Source: an uncultured Collinsella sp. | GTDB taxonomy: Bacteria; Actinomycetota; Coriobacteriia; Coriobacteriales; Coriobacteriaceae | Assembly (NCBI GenBank): GCA_937950325.1 | Contig: CALFDJ010000019.1 | Span: forward strand, 32,042-96,041 | DNA length: 64,000 bases | Direction of reading: 5' to 3' | In this document: positions 35,288 through 44,188 of the stretch, piece by piece | Layout: each line of letters opens with the position of its first letter | How positions within the stretch are numbered: position 1 is the stretch's first letter | Translations under genes and position numbers: made by a program | The notes under the pieces: model-generated | What the model was told of the DNA's origin: nothing | The model's input: only the letters and a program-made list of their open reading frames with translations | Database searches by the model: none

Positions 35288-35872
35288 ATGGGCACGACTT
35301 CCCCCAAGGCGGTCATCATGGACGAGACCGCCGTCAATCGAGCGATGACCCGCATCGCGCACGAGATTCTCGAGCGCAACGAGGGCTGTGAAGACCTCGC
35401 TCTGGTCGGCATCGTCACGCGCGGCGACCTTCTGGCAAAGAAGCTCGCCGAGGAGATCAAGGAGATCGAGGGCGTCGACGTTCCGCTCGGCAGCCTCGAC
35501 ATCAGCTTCTACCGCGATGACTATGCGACCAATTTCGCTCCCGCGATCCACGCCACCAACATTCCCTTTAGCGTCGACGGCAAGCGCGTCGTGCTGGTGG
35601 ACGACATCCTGTATACGGGCCGTACCATTCGCGCCGCTCTCGACGCCGTCATGGACCTGGGCCGTCCGAACCGCATTGAGCTGGCTGTCCTCGTTGACCG
35701 CGGCCACCGCGAGCTCCCCATCTCGCCGGACTTTGTCGGCAAGAACGTTCCCTCGTCGCATGAGGAGAACGTGCACCTATATATGAAGGAAGTCGACGGC
35801 CACACCGCCGTCGAGATTAACGACGTCGCGCCGGGTTCCCACGTGGGCTCCGCGCCGCTGGGAGGTGAGTAG
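35288..35872 (+). CDS. pyrR: Bifunctional pyr operon attenuation protein / uracil phosphoribosyltransferase
   Basis: RNA-binding regulator that senses UMP and promotes termination in the pyr leader, with weak uracil phosphoribosyltransferase activity. 194 residues; LVGIVTRGDLLAKKL, the PRPP loop VVLVDDILYTGRTIRAAL and LAVLVDRGHRELPI are diagnostic. First gene of the pyrR-B-C-K-D-F operon, ATG 35288 behind GAAGGAGATCG. Confidence 0.95.
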   Translation: MGTTSPKAVIMDETAVNRAMTRIAHEILERNEGCEDLALVGIVTRGDLLAKKLAEEIKEIEGVDVPLGSLDISFYRDDYATNFAPAIHATNIPFSVDGKRVVLVDDILYTGRTIRAALDAVMDLGRPNRIELAVLVDRGHRELPISPDFVGKNVPSSHEENVHLYMKEVDGHTAVEINDVAPGSHVGSAPLGGE

Positions 35873-35876
35873 TACC

Positions 35877-36821
35877 GTGGCGTTCAACCATAAGCACCTG
35901 ATCGACATTACCGAGTACTCCGAAGAGGACATCAAGCTCATCCTCGAGACCGCCAAGGCGTTCTCCGAGGTTAACGAGCGTGCGATCAAGAAGGTCCCCA
36001 CGCTCAAGGGCAAGACCATCGTCAACATGTTCAACGAGCCCTCGACGCGCACCCGTAGCTCCTTCGAGCTCGCCGAGAAGCGTCTTTCGGCCGACAGCCT
36101 CAACTTTGGCGGCTCCTCGACCTCCACGGTCAAGGGCGAGAGCCTCGTCGATACCGTCGAGACCCTCAACGCCTATAAGATCGACTGCATCGTTGTGCGC
36201 GACAAGCACGCCGGCGCTCCCTACATCGTCACGCAGAACTCGCCCGCGAGCGTCATCTGCGCCGGTGACGGCAAGCACAACCACCCCACGCAGGCCCTGC
36301 TCGACCTGTACACCATCTGGGAGCACAAGGGTGACTTCCACGGTCTGAAGGTCGCCGTCGTCGGCGATATCGCGCACTCCCGCGTCTGCGGCTCGCTGAT
36401 CCCCGCCCTTAAGATCATGGGCTGCGAGACCTACGCCGTCGCCCCCGGCACGCTGCTGCCGCCGGCGCCCGAGGTCCTGGGCTGCGACCACGTGACGAGC
36501 GACCTCGATTCCGTCCTGCCCGAGCTGGACGTCGTCTACATGCTGCGCGTGCAGCAGGAGCGCCTCGAGGGTGCCCCGTTCCCCACGATTCGCGAGTACC
36601 ACAAGCTCTTCGGCCTGACCAAGGACCGCGAGAAGCTCATGAAGCCCGACGCGATCATCTGCCACCCGGGCCCCATCAACCGCGGTGTCGAGTTCGACTC
36701 CTATATGGCCGACCACCCGCAACGCTCCGTCATCCTGGAGCAGGTCTACGCCGGTATCTGCGTGCGTATGGCTATCCTGTATCTGCTGCTTGGAGGTGCC
36801 GATAATGGCCTTGCTTCTTAA
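35877..36821 (+). CDS. pyrB: Aspartate carbamoyltransferase catalytic chain
   Basis: Joins carbamoyl phosphate to aspartate, the committed pyrimidine step. 314 residues with the carbamoyl-phosphate motif FNEPSTRTRSSFELAEKRL, HPTQALLDLYTI and HPGPINRGVE. GTG 35877 follows GGAGGTGA at correct spacing; GTG 35865 lies inside that site. No regulatory chain pyrI is present, as usual outside enterobacteria. Confidence 0.96.
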   Translation: MAFNHKHLIDITEYSEEDIKLILETAKAFSEVNERAIKKVPTLKGKTIVNMFNEPSTRTRSSFELAEKRLSADSLNFGGSSTSTVKGESLVDTVETLNAYKIDCIVVRDKHAGAPYIVTQNSPASVICAGDGKHNHPTQALLDLYTIWEHKGDFHGLKVAVVGDIAHSRVCGSLIPALKIMGCETYAVAPGTLLPPAPEVLGCDHVTSDLDSVLPELDVVYMLRVQQERLEGAPFPTIREYHKLFGLTKDREKLMKPDAIICHPGPINRGVEFDSYMADHPQRSVILEQVYAGICVRMAILYLLLGGADNGLAS

Positions 36822-38094
36822 GAATGCCCACGTCGTCGACCCGTCCGTCGAGCTTGACGGTGTCGTTGACGTCCTGATTGACGGCGACAAGATCGCCGAG
36901 GTCGGCGAGAATCTCGCCGTCGAGGGAGCCGAGGTCCGCGATCTTTCCGGCAAGTACCTCGTCCCTGGCCTGGTGGATATGCACGTTCACCTTCGCGAGC
37001 CCGGCTACGAGGTCAAAGAGGACATCGAGAGCGGCACCCGCGCAGCTGCCAAGGGCGGCTTTACCGGCGTGTGCGCCATGCCCAACACCGATCCCGTCAC
37101 CGATAACGGCACCGTCGTGGAGTTCGTCAAGTCCCGTGCTGCCGAGGTCGGTCACTGCCGCGTCTATCCGTCGGGCGCCATGACCCGCGGTCTTAAGGGC
37201 GAGGCCATGTCCGAGATGGGCGATATGGTCGCCCACGGCGCCGTCGCCTTCACCGACGACGGTCGCGGCGTGCAGGGCGCGGGCATGCTCCGTCGTTGCA
37301 TGGACTACGGCAAGATGTTCGGCAAGGTCTTTATGAGCCACTGCCAGGACGAGGATCTGGTCGGCCACGGCCAGATCAACGAGGGCAAGGTCTCGACCCG
37401 TCTGGCTCTCGAGGGTTGGCCGGCTGCCGGCGAGGAGCTCCAGATCGCCCGCGACATCGAGATCGCCAAGCTGACCGGTGCCAAGCTGCACATCCAGCAC
37501 ATCTCCACCGCCCATGGTCTGGAGATCGTGCGTGCCGGTAAGGCCGCTGGCGTTCAGGTTACCTGCGAGGCCACCCCGCACCACATGTTCCTGACCGAGA
37601 ACGACCTGGACGAGACCTACAACACTTCGCTCAAGGTCAACCCGCCGCTGCGTACCGAGGAGGATGCCGAGGCCATTCGTCAGGGCGTCATCGACGGCAC
37701 CGTCGACGTTATCGTCACCGATCACGCTCCCCACACCCCGTGGGAGAAGGCCCGCGAGTTCGAGCTTGCGCCCTTTGGCATGATCGGCCTCGAGACCTCG
37801 CTGTCGCTCGTACTCACCGAGCTGGTCAACACGGGCAAGATGAGCATGGGCCGTATGGTCGAGCTCATGGCCATCAAGCCGCGTGAGATCCTGGGCCTCG
37901 ACCAGGTTCAGGTCAAGGCGGGCTCCGTTGCCGACCTGACCGTGTTCGACGCGTCCGCCACCTGGACGGTTGGCGAGGACGGTTACGAGTCGCGCGCCGA
38001 GAACTCCGGTTTTGCCGGCCGCACGCTCACCGGTCGTGCCACCGATGTGTTTGTCGGCGGTAAGCAGACGCTTGCCGACGGCTGCATCTGCTAG
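36805..38094 (+). CDS. pyrC: Dihydroorotase (class I)
   Basis: Cyclises carbamoyl aspartate to dihydroorotate; zinc amidohydrolase. 429 residues: VDMHVHLREPGYE zinc ligands, GGFTGVCAMPNTDPVTD, HIQHISTAHG, and VIVTDHAPHTPWEK. ATG 36805 follows TGGAGGTGCC and overlaps the end of pyrB by 17 nt. Confidence 0.96.
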   Translation: MALLLKNAHVVDPSVELDGVVDVLIDGDKIAEVGENLAVEGAEVRDLSGKYLVPGLVDMHVHLREPGYEVKEDIESGTRAAAKGGFTGVCAMPNTDPVTDNGTVVEFVKSRAAEVGHCRVYPSGAMTRGLKGEAMSEMGDMVAHGAVAFTDDGRGVQGAGMLRRCMDYGKMFGKVFMSHCQDEDLVGHGQINEGKVSTRLALEGWPAAGEELQIARDIEIAKLTGAKLHIQHISTAHGLEIVRAGKAAGVQVTCEATPHHMFLTENDLDETYNTSLKVNPPLRTEEDAEAIRQGVIDGTVDVIVTDHAPHTPWEKAREFELAPFGMIGLETSLSLVLTELVNTGKMSMGRMVELMAIKPREILGLDQVQVKAGSVADLTVFDASATWTVGEDGYESRAENSGFAGRTLTGRATDVFVGGKQTLADGCIC

Positions 38095-38186
38095 CATAGC
38101 CTTATCGCTTTTGTGCGCGGCGCCCTTGCGGTGCCGCGCTTTCTGTTCGTTTTGACCATGCAACCGCATGGGGGATTGGAGCGTCT

Positions 38187-38978
38187 ATGCCCACACCTTC
38201 CACTGCACGCATGCACGACTTCGAGGTCGTCTCGAACCAGGAGATCGCCGACGGCATCTTCTCGCTCGTCATCTCGGCCCCCAAGCTTGCAAGTGCGCTC
38301 AAGCCCGGTCAGTTTGTGAACATCGCCGTACCCGGCGATGCGTCCTCGCTGCTTCGCGTGCCCCTGAGCTACTACCGCGCCGACGCCGAGGCCGGCACCG
38401 TCGAGCTGTGGTACGCCGTCGTGGGCGACGATACCCGTCGTTTGTCCCAGATGGGCCCTGACTCCACCTCTAACCTGCTGGGCCCCGGTGGCCGTGGCTG
38501 GATGGTGCCCGAGGGCACCAGGAAGGCCCTGCTCGTCGCCGGTGGCATCGGCGTTCCGCCTGTGCTGTGTCTTGCCGGTATGCTTGCCGAGCAGGGCGTG
38601 GATGTTGACGTGTGCCTGGGCTTTGGCACCGCTTCCAAGGCCGTGGGTGTCGATGAGTTCCGCGCGCTGGGCGCCACGGTCAACGTTTGCACCGACGACG
38701 GCTCGCTCGGCACGCACGGTTTTTGCACCGATCCTGCCGCCGAGCTGCTCGGCGAGGGCGGCTACGGCTACGTCGCCAGCTGCGGCCCCGCTGTCATGAT
38801 GAAGAAAGTCGCCGCCGCTGCCGCCGAGGCCGGTGCGTACTGCGAGGTGTCGCTTGAGCGCATGATGAGCTGTGGCTTTGGCGCCTGCAACACCTGCAAT
38901 GTCGAGACGGTCGACGGTATGAAGGGCGCTTGCATGTGCGGCCCCGTGTTCGATGCTTCCAAGGTGGTGGTCTTCTAG
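38187..38978 (+). CDS. pyrK: Dihydroorotate dehydrogenase electron-transfer subunit
   Basis: FAD and [2Fe-2S] subunit that passes electrons from PyrD to NAD. 263 residues; N-terminal flavin barrel (LKPGQFVNIAV), NAD-binding LLVAGGIGVPPVL, and the C-terminal cluster ligands in MSCGFGACNTCNV and GACMCGPVF. Separated from pyrC by 92 nt with no terminator. Confidence 0.95.
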   Translation: MPTPSTARMHDFEVVSNQEIADGIFSLVISAPKLASALKPGQFVNIAVPGDASSLLRVPLSYYRADAEAGTVELWYAVVGDDTRRLSQMGPDSTSNLLGPGGRGWMVPEGTRKALLVAGGIGVPPVLCLAGMLAEQGVDVDVCLGFGTASKAVGVDEFRALGATVNVCTDDGSLGTHGFCTDPAAELLGEGGYGYVASCGPAVMMKKVAAAAAEAGAYCEVSLERMMSCGFGACNTCNVETVDGMKGACMCGPVFDASKVVVF

Positions 38979-39901
38979 TGGGTACCGTGAACATGGCCGT
39001 CGATTTCGGCGGCGTCAAGATGCAAAACCCCATCAACACCGCAGCCGGTACCTTTGGCTACGGCTGGCAGTTCCAGAACTTCTTTGATGTTTCCCAACTG
39101 GGCGCCATCACCACCAAGGGTTGCGCAGCCGAGCCCTGGCCCGGTAACCCCGCGCCCCGCATGGCCGAGATCCCCGGCGGTATGATCAACTCCGTGGGCC
39201 TTCAGAACCCCGGCGTGGCCGCCTTTGCTCGCGAGTCCGGTCCGTGGCTCGAGCAGCTCTCCAAGGACGGCTGCCAGGTCATCTGTCAGGTTGCCGGCCA
39301 CTCCGTTGACGAGTTTGTCCGCGCACTCGAGATGTATGTCGAGCTGTGCCCCTGGGCTGCCGGCTACGAGATCAACGTGAGCTGCCCCAATATCGCCGCC
39401 GGCGGTGCCGCCATGGGCTCCACGCCCGAGGGCGCCTCTTCCGTTATGGCTGCCTGCCGCAAGGTGACCGATAAGCCGCTGTTCGTGAAGATGGCGCCGG
39501 TCAACGTCGCCGAGATCGCCAAGGCCCTCGAGGCTGCCGGCGCCGACGGCCTTTCGGTCATCAACTCCATTCAGGGCATGGCCATCGACGTCCATACCCG
39601 CAAGTCCCGCGTGGCCAAGCCCAAGGGCGGCCTTTCGGGCCCGCTGTGCCACCACATCGCCGTGCGCATGGTCTGGGAGGTTGCCCAGGCCGTCGATATC
39701 CCCATCAACGGTGTCGGCGGTGTCATGACCGGTGAGGATGCGGCTGAGTTTATCCTGGCCGGTGCCACCTGCGTGTCGGTCGGCATGGCCAACTTCGTCG
39801 ATCCGTGCGCTTCGCTCAAGATCGCGCATGAGCTCGAGGCCTGGGCCGAGTCCCAGGGCGTAAAGGACATCAACGAGCTGGTAGGTGCTTTCGAATGCTA
39901 G
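38978..39901 (+). CDS. pyrD: Dihydroorotate dehydrogenase, class 1B catalytic subunit
   Basis: Oxidises dihydroorotate to orotate with FMN, paired with PyrK. 307 residues: MQNPINTAAGTFGYG, INVSCPNIAAGG with the catalytic Cys, INSIQGMAID and NGVGGVMTGEDA. The start is GTG 38978, sharing one base with the pyrK stop; ATG 38993 is an alternative. Confidence 0.95.
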   Translation: MGTVNMAVDFGGVKMQNPINTAAGTFGYGWQFQNFFDVSQLGAITTKGCAAEPWPGNPAPRMAEIPGGMINSVGLQNPGVAAFARESGPWLEQLSKDGCQVICQVAGHSVDEFVRALEMYVELCPWAAGYEINVSCPNIAAGGAAMGSTPEGASSVMAACRKVTDKPLFVKMAPVNVAEIAKALEAAGADGLSVINSIQGMAIDVHTRKSRVAKPKGGLSGPLCHHIAVRMVWEVAQAVDIPINGVGGVMTGEDAAEFILAGATCVSVGMANFVDPCASLKIAHELEAWAESQGVKDINELVGAFEC

Positions 39902-40611
39902 AGACCGATGCCCGCGACCGCGTAATCGTCGCCCTCGACTGCGATCGTGAACGTTCGCTCGAGCTCGCCCACGAGCTTTCGGGCCATGCCGCCTGGCTCA
40001 AGGTTGGCATGACGCTCTATTACGCTGAGGGCCCCGAGATCGTCAAGACCTTTAAGGACCTGGGCTTTAAGGTCTTCCTTGACCTTAAGTTCCATGATAT
40101 TCCGCATCAGGTTCGCGGTGCCGCCCGTTCGGCCTCGCTTGCCGGTGCCGACCTGCTCTCGGTTCACGGCTTGGGTTCGGGCGCCATGCTCGCTGCCTGC
40201 CGCGAGGGTGCCGAGGAGGCGCGCGAGGACCGCGCCAAGCTCGTCGCCATCACCGTGCTCACGAGCATGAATCAGGATGCCTTGAGCGAGATCGGCGTCG
40301 AGTCGCCCGTGGCCGAGGAGGCCGCCCGCCTGGCAAAGCTCGCTCAGGCCAACGGCATCGATGGCATCGTGTGCTCGCCGATGGAGGCTCACGACATGCG
40401 TGAGCTGCTGGGCCCTGATGCCCTGATCGTGACTCCGGGTGTGCGTCCGGTGGGTGCCGCCTTAGGTGACCAGTCCCGCGTGGCGACGCCTTCCCAGGCT
40501 ATCGAGCGTGGCGCAAGCCACATTGTGGTGGGCCGTCCCATCACCGGTGCCGACGATCCGGTTGCCGCCTTTGACGCCATCGTCGCTGAGCTGGTCGAAA
40601 ACGTCGCGTAA
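39895..40611 (+). CDS. pyrF: Orotidine 5'-phosphate decarboxylase
   Basis: Final step to UMP. 238 residues, with VIVALDCDRERSLELAHEL and the catalytic DLKFHDIPHQVRGAA (Asp-Lys-x-x-Asp type array), PGVRPVGAALGDQ and HIVVGRPITGADDP. ATG 39895 overlaps the pyrD end by 7 nt. pyrE is not in the window. Confidence 0.96.
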   Translation: MLETDARDRVIVALDCDRERSLELAHELSGHAAWLKVGMTLYYAEGPEIVKTFKDLGFKVFLDLKFHDIPHQVRGAARSASLAGADLLSVHGLGSGAMLAACREGAEEAREDRAKLVAITVLTSMNQDALSEIGVESPVAEEAARLAKLAQANGIDGIVCSPMEAHDMRELLGPDALIVTPGVRPVGAALGDQSRVATPSQAIERGASHIVVGRPITGADDPVAAFDAIVAELVENVA

Positions 40612-40657
40612 AAGATTCCCCTAAGTCACCACTTTTGGGTTTCATTAGCACAAAATA

Positions 40658-40713
40658 GCCCCTGTGCCTGCGTAAACTTTCCCATCCTTTGTGTGGAATC
40701 GCAGGTCAGGGGC
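40658..40713 (+). other. Large hairpin downstream of pyrF
   Basis: GCCCCTGTGCCTGCG pairs with CGCAGGTCAGGGGC across a 27-nt loop. No good U-tract follows (TTAACTTT), so a terminator role is possible but not certain. It lies in the 239-nt gap between pyrF and mihF. Confidence 0.5.
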
Positions 40714-40733
40714 TTAACTTTGGGCGCAGTATA

Positions 40734-40762
40734 TTGCACTTTTTGCGGGTATCGTCTAACCT
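40734..40762 (+). promoter_or_regulatory. Possible promoter of mihF-gmk-rpoZ-thiI
   Basis: TTGCAC, 17-nt spacer, TAACCT. This would put the inverted repeat at 40778 in the early transcribed region. An alternative -10, TAAAAT at 40801, lies inside that repeat. Confidence 0.4.
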
Positions 40763-40777
40763 ATGGAGCCGCGATTG

Positions 40778-40809
40778 GGCATTTTGTACGTTCTACGTGC
40801 TAAAATGCC
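40778..40809. promoter_or_regulatory. Inverted repeat upstream of mihF
   Basis: GGCATTTT-GT-ACGT, three bases, ACGT-GC-TAAAATGCC: both arms share GGCATTTT and ACGT with a one-base offset between. Candidate operator, 41 nt before the mihF start. Confidence 0.5.
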
Positions 40810-40850
40810 AATTATTGAATCAGATATAACCCAACTACTTGGAGGTACGA

Positions 40851-41159
40851 ATGGCACTCCCTCAGCTTACCGATGAGCAGCGCAAGCAGGCTCTTGAGAA
40901 GGCTGCTGCCGCACGTCACGCCCGCGCTGAGCTTCGCGAGCAGATCAAGAAGGGCGAGAAGTCCCTTGAGTCCGTGCTCAACTCCGATGACCCCATCGCT
41001 TCCCGCATGAAGGTTTCCACCCTCATCGAGTCTCTCCCTGGTTATGGCAAGGCCAAGGCCGCCAAGATCATGGAGGAGCTCGGTATCTCCGCTACCCGTC
41101 GCGTCCAGGGCCTCGGCGTCCGTCAGCGCGAGCAGCTCCTCGAGCAGCTGACCAAATAA
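40851..41159 (+). CDS. mihF: Actinobacterial integration host factor mIHF
   Basis: 102-residue basic nucleoid protein of the mIHF family, not related in fold to enterobacterial IHF. ALPQLTDEQRKQALEKAA, then an H2TH-like DNA-binding part with LIESLPGYGKAKAAKIMEEL and RRVQGLGVRQREQLLE. ATG 40851 follows TTGGAGGTACG. In actinobacteria mihF commonly precedes gmk and rpoZ, as seen here. Confidence 0.94.
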   Translation: MALPQLTDEQRKQALEKAAAARHARAELREQIKKGEKSLESVLNSDDPIASRMKVSTLIESLPGYGKAKAAKIMEELGISATRRVQGLGVRQREQLLEQLTK

Positions 41160-41729
41160 GTGAGCGCTCAGGATTCCAAGCTCTTTGTGATTTCTGGACC
41201 GTCAGGCGCAGGCAAGGGTACGCTCGTCACTCGTGTGCGCGAGCGCCGCTCGAACCTGGGCCTGACGGTTTCGGCTACCACGCGAGCACCACGCAAAGGT
41301 GAGGTCGACGGCGTCAACTACTTTTTTCTGACGCGCGAGGAGTTCGACCGCCGCGTGGCAAACGGCGAGTTTGTTGAGTGGGCCGAGGTCCACGGTAACT
41401 GCTACGGCACGTTGGTGAGCGAGGTCACATCCAAGCTCGCCTCGGGCGCGTCTCTGATTTTGGAGATCGATGTCCAGGGCGCCCTGCAGGTGAAGGAGCG
41501 TTTCCCCGAGGCCGTGCTGATCTTTATCAAGCCGCCTTCGCTTGAGGTGCTCCGCGAGCGTCTAGTCGGTCGCGGTACCGAGACGCCCGAGACGATTGAG
41601 CTGCGTATGGCAAACGCCGCCGATGAGCTTGCCCTTGCCGACCGCTACGACGACGTCGTGGTTAATGACGATCTCGACCGCGCGACCGATGAACTCGTTC
41701 GCGTTCTCGATATGCATGAAAGGAACTGA
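41160..41729 (+). CDS. gmk: Guanylate kinase
   Basis: Converts GMP to GDP. 189 residues: P-loop ISGPSGAGKGTLVTRV, TTRAPRKGEVDGVNYFFL (GMP site), and EIDVQGALQVKERFP. GTG 41160 starts on the base after the mihF stop. Confidence 0.96.
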   Translation: MSAQDSKLFVISGPSGAGKGTLVTRVRERRSNLGLTVSATTRAPRKGEVDGVNYFFLTREEFDRRVANGEFVEWAEVHGNCYGTLVSEVTSKLASGASLILEIDVQGALQVKERFPEAVLIFIKPPSLEVLRERLVGRGTETPETIELRMANAADELALADRYDDVVVNDDLDRATDELVRVLDMHERN

Positions 41730-41734
41730 GGTCC

Positions 41735-42016
41735 GTGTCCGTTGTAAAGCCTTGCATTGACGATCTTCTGGAGAAGACCGATCACAACCGCTTCCTGCTC
41801 GCTTCGCTTGCCTCCAAGCGCGCCTGCGACATCAATAGCATGCTGCGTGGCCAGCACAACCGCGTGCTTGCCGTCCAGGATGTCGATGACATCACCATCG
41901 GGCTTTCCGGTGCCGATACCATCTCGATGGCTATGGACGAGATTGTCGACGGCGACATCTCTTACGACGAGGCCCGTTACGAGAAGGCACTCGGCCACAA
42001 GGTTGCTGAAGCCTAA
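41735..42016 (+). CDS. rpoZ: RNA polymerase omega subunit
   Basis: 93 residues. Small subunit that stabilises beta-prime. The conserved SKRA(R/C)xIN-type segment is seen as LASKRACDINSML; CIDDLLEKTDHNRFLLA precedes it. GTG 41735 follows GAAAGGAACTGAG. Position after gmk supports the call. Confidence 0.93.
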   Translation: MSVVKPCIDDLLEKTDHNRFLLASLASKRACDINSMLRGQHNRVLAVQDVDDITIGLSGADTISMAMDEIVDGDISYDEARYEKALGHKVAEA

Positions 42017-43261
42017 ATGGCGGCTCGCGTCTGCCTGGTCCACTATCACGAGGTTGGACTGAAGGGTAAGAACCGCGCACATTTTGAGCATATCCTCATG
42101 GATAACATCAAGGCGGCCTTGGCCGCCTTTTCCGTGAATGCCGTGTCTCGAATTTCCGGTTATATCCTCGTGACCTTTAACGAGCATCAGGCCGATGAGG
42201 CGGCGCGTGTCATTCGCACCGTTCCCGGCGTTGCTCGTGTGTCTTTGGCGTATCACACTAACCGCGACCCGCAGGAGTACTGTGCCGCCGCCGTCAAGGC
42301 GCTGCGCGAGTTTGGTCCTTTCGATTCGTTTAAGGTGCACGCCAAGCGCTCCAATACCGACTATGAGCTCACCTCGATTGATATCAATCGTCAGGTGGGC
42401 GAGGTACTGTGCGAGGCCTTCCCCGATAAAAAGGTTCAAATGCACGACCCCGATGCGATGGTGCACGTACTGGTGGTCCAGGGTAGCGTCTACGTGTATG
42501 CGCGCTCCGAGCGTGGCGTGGGCGGTCTGCCGGTGGGTTCTGCCGGCAAGGTCGTGACGCTGTTGTCGTCGGGTATCGATTCTCCGGTGGCGACCTGGAT
42601 GCTCGCGCGTCGCGGCGCGGTGTGCGTGCCGGTACATTTCTCCGGTCGTCCGCAGACGCCCGATACGAGCGAGTATTTGGTGCAGGACATCATCCGTGCG
42701 CTTGAGCCGGGTGTCCAGATCGGCCGCCTGTACGTGGTGCCGTTTGGCGACTGCCAGCGTGAGATTTCGGTCACCTGTCCCAGCAACCTGCGCGTGATTA
42801 TGTATCGCCGCATTATGTATTCGGTTGCCGAGCGCATTGCACACATCGAGGGTGCCAAGGCTATCGTTACGGGCGAATCACTTGGGCAGGTTGCCTCCCA
42901 AACGCTTGAGAACATCATGGCCGTCAACGAGGCCGTGAAGATCCCCGTGTTCCGTCCTCTCATCGGTTCGGACAAGCAGGAGATCATCGCGCGCGCCGAG
43001 GAGATCGGCACGTTCGATATCTCGACTGAGGCCGCTCCCGACTGCTGCACGCTATTTATGCCGCGCCGTCCCGAGACGCACGCTAAACTCGATGCCGTGC
43101 ATGAGGCCTGGGAGTTGTTCGATCACGAGGAGATGATCGAGCGCCTGCTCAAACAGACCGAGTACATCGACTTCGAGAGCAACACGTATAAGGCCCCCAA
43201 GACCTTAAAACGCAAACATTCGGAGCTTGCTCCGCGTGAGATTTACCAAGATCACGAGTAA
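42017..43261 (+). CDS. thiI: tRNA 4-thiouridine synthetase ThiI
   Basis: Adenylates U8 of tRNA for sulfur insertion and can serve thiamine thiazole synthesis. 414 residues: ferredoxin-like and THUMP domains (YHEVGLKGKNR at the start), then the PP-loop LLSSGIDSPVATWMLARRG. The C-terminal rhodanese domain of the E. coli protein is absent, as in Bacillus. Starts on the base after rpoZ; last gene before a terminator. Confidence 0.94.
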   Translation: MAARVCLVHYHEVGLKGKNRAHFEHILMDNIKAALAAFSVNAVSRISGYILVTFNEHQADEAARVIRTVPGVARVSLAYHTNRDPQEYCAAAVKALREFGPFDSFKVHAKRSNTDYELTSIDINRQVGEVLCEAFPDKKVQMHDPDAMVHVLVVQGSVYVYARSERGVGGLPVGSAGKVVTLLSSGIDSPVATWMLARRGAVCVPVHFSGRPQTPDTSEYLVQDIIRALEPGVQIGRLYVVPFGDCQREISVTCPSNLRVIMYRRIMYSVAERIAHIEGAKAIVTGESLGQVASQTLENIMAVNEAVKIPVFRPLIGSDKQEIIARAEEIGTFDISTEAAPDCCTLFMPRRPETHAKLDAVHEAWELFDHEEMIERLLKQTEYIDFESNTYKAPKTLKRKHSELAPREIYQDHE

Positions 43262-43271
43262 ATTTGTGCAT

Positions 43272-43304
43272 AGACCGACGATGCGCCTGCATCGTCGGTC
43301 TTTT
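43272..43304 (+). terminator. Rho-independent terminator after thiI
   Basis: Perfect 12-bp stem GACCGACGATGC / GCATCGTCGGTC with a GCCT loop, then TTTT. Confidence 0.9.
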
Positions 43305-43379
43305 GCTATCTGGGCATTTTGCGGCTAAGTGTTCATTTGCTGACGTGTGCCTGAATAAATGGACAGATTTGTGCAAGGT

Positions 43380-43399
43380 TTTGGTCGGCTTTTGGTTTG
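43380..43399 (+). promoter_or_regulatory. Candidate competence-operon box, copy B (upstream of comEA-comEC-holA)
   Basis: TTTGGTCGGCTTTTGGTTTG, differing from copy A at 14033 in two of 20 positions, and 75 nt before the comEA start (71 nt in copy A). A perfect palindrome AAAACCGGTTTT follows at 43406-43417. Confidence 0.5.
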
Positions 43400-43474
43400 A
43401 CCGCTAAAACCGGTTTTGGAGCGTAGCTGTTGCGGAGTTCCTTTCCTGACACGATGGTGTTGGGAGGTTTTGCT

Positions 43475-44188
43475 ATGGCGCAGCGCGAACAACACGAACG
43501 GGTCAAAAAGATGGACCGCTTGGCGGACAAGCTGTTCGGTCATAAGGCGGTGGTCGTGGCGATACTGGTCGTCATTGCGATGGCGAGCGGCTTGGCGATG
43601 GCGAACCTTGGCGGCGGTGCCGGCGGCGTGTCGTTTGAGCGCACTGACGGTTCAGACTCGTTGGTGGAGCCGGGATCCGGCGATGCCTCGAGCGGAAAGA
43701 CATCCGAAGGCTCTTCGTCTAAGGCGTCTGCCGCGGCAGAAGTCTATGTCGATGTTGATGGCGCTGTTGTGTCGCCCGGTGTATACAGGCTCAAAGACGG
43801 CGCGCGGGTGGCTCAGGCGATTGATGCCGCCGGCGGGCTGGCGCCTGAGGCAGACGTTACGGGGCTCAATCGGGCATCTAAGGTCGTCGATGGACAGAAG
43901 ATTCACGTTCCAACGGTAGGGGAGCAGCAGACGTCCATTGCGGAAGCCGGTGTTGATGGTGGGGCTTTCGCATCATCGGGCGTGAGTGGCGCAACAGGCC
44001 TAGTAAATATCAATACGGCAAGCGCGGCAGAACTGCAGACGCTCTCGGGCATCGGTCCCTCCATGGCACAGTCGATTATCGATGAGCGGACAAAGAACGG
44101 TGCTTTTGCCTCGGTTGACGATCTGATGCGTGTATCGGGAATCGGCGAGAAGAAGCTTGCCAAAATCAAAGATTGCATCTGCGTATGA
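43475..44188 (+). CDS. comEA: Competence DNA receptor ComEA
   Basis: 237 residues. Membrane-anchored DNA-binding protein that receives double-stranded DNA and passes it to ComEC. One membrane helix (about residues 25-44), a Ser/Gly-rich linker, an SLBB domain (VYVDVDGAVVSPGVYRL) and a C-terminal pair of helix-hairpin-helix motifs (LVNINTASAAELQTLSGIG, LMRVSGIGEKKLAKI). ATG 43475 follows TTGGGAGG. The gene itself looks intact. Its stop overlaps the comEC start as ATGA. Confidence 0.94.
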   Translation: MAQREQHERVKKMDRLADKLFGHKAVVVAILVVIAMASGLAMANLGGGAGGVSFERTDGSDSLVEPGSGDASSGKTSEGSSSKASAAAEVYVDVDGAVVSPGVYRLKDGARVAQAIDAAGGLAPEADVTGLNRASKVVDGQKIHVPTVGEQQTSIAEAGVDGGAFASSGVSGATGLVNINTASAAELQTLSGIGPSMAQSIIDERTKNGAFASVDDLMRVSGIGEKKLAKIKDCICV

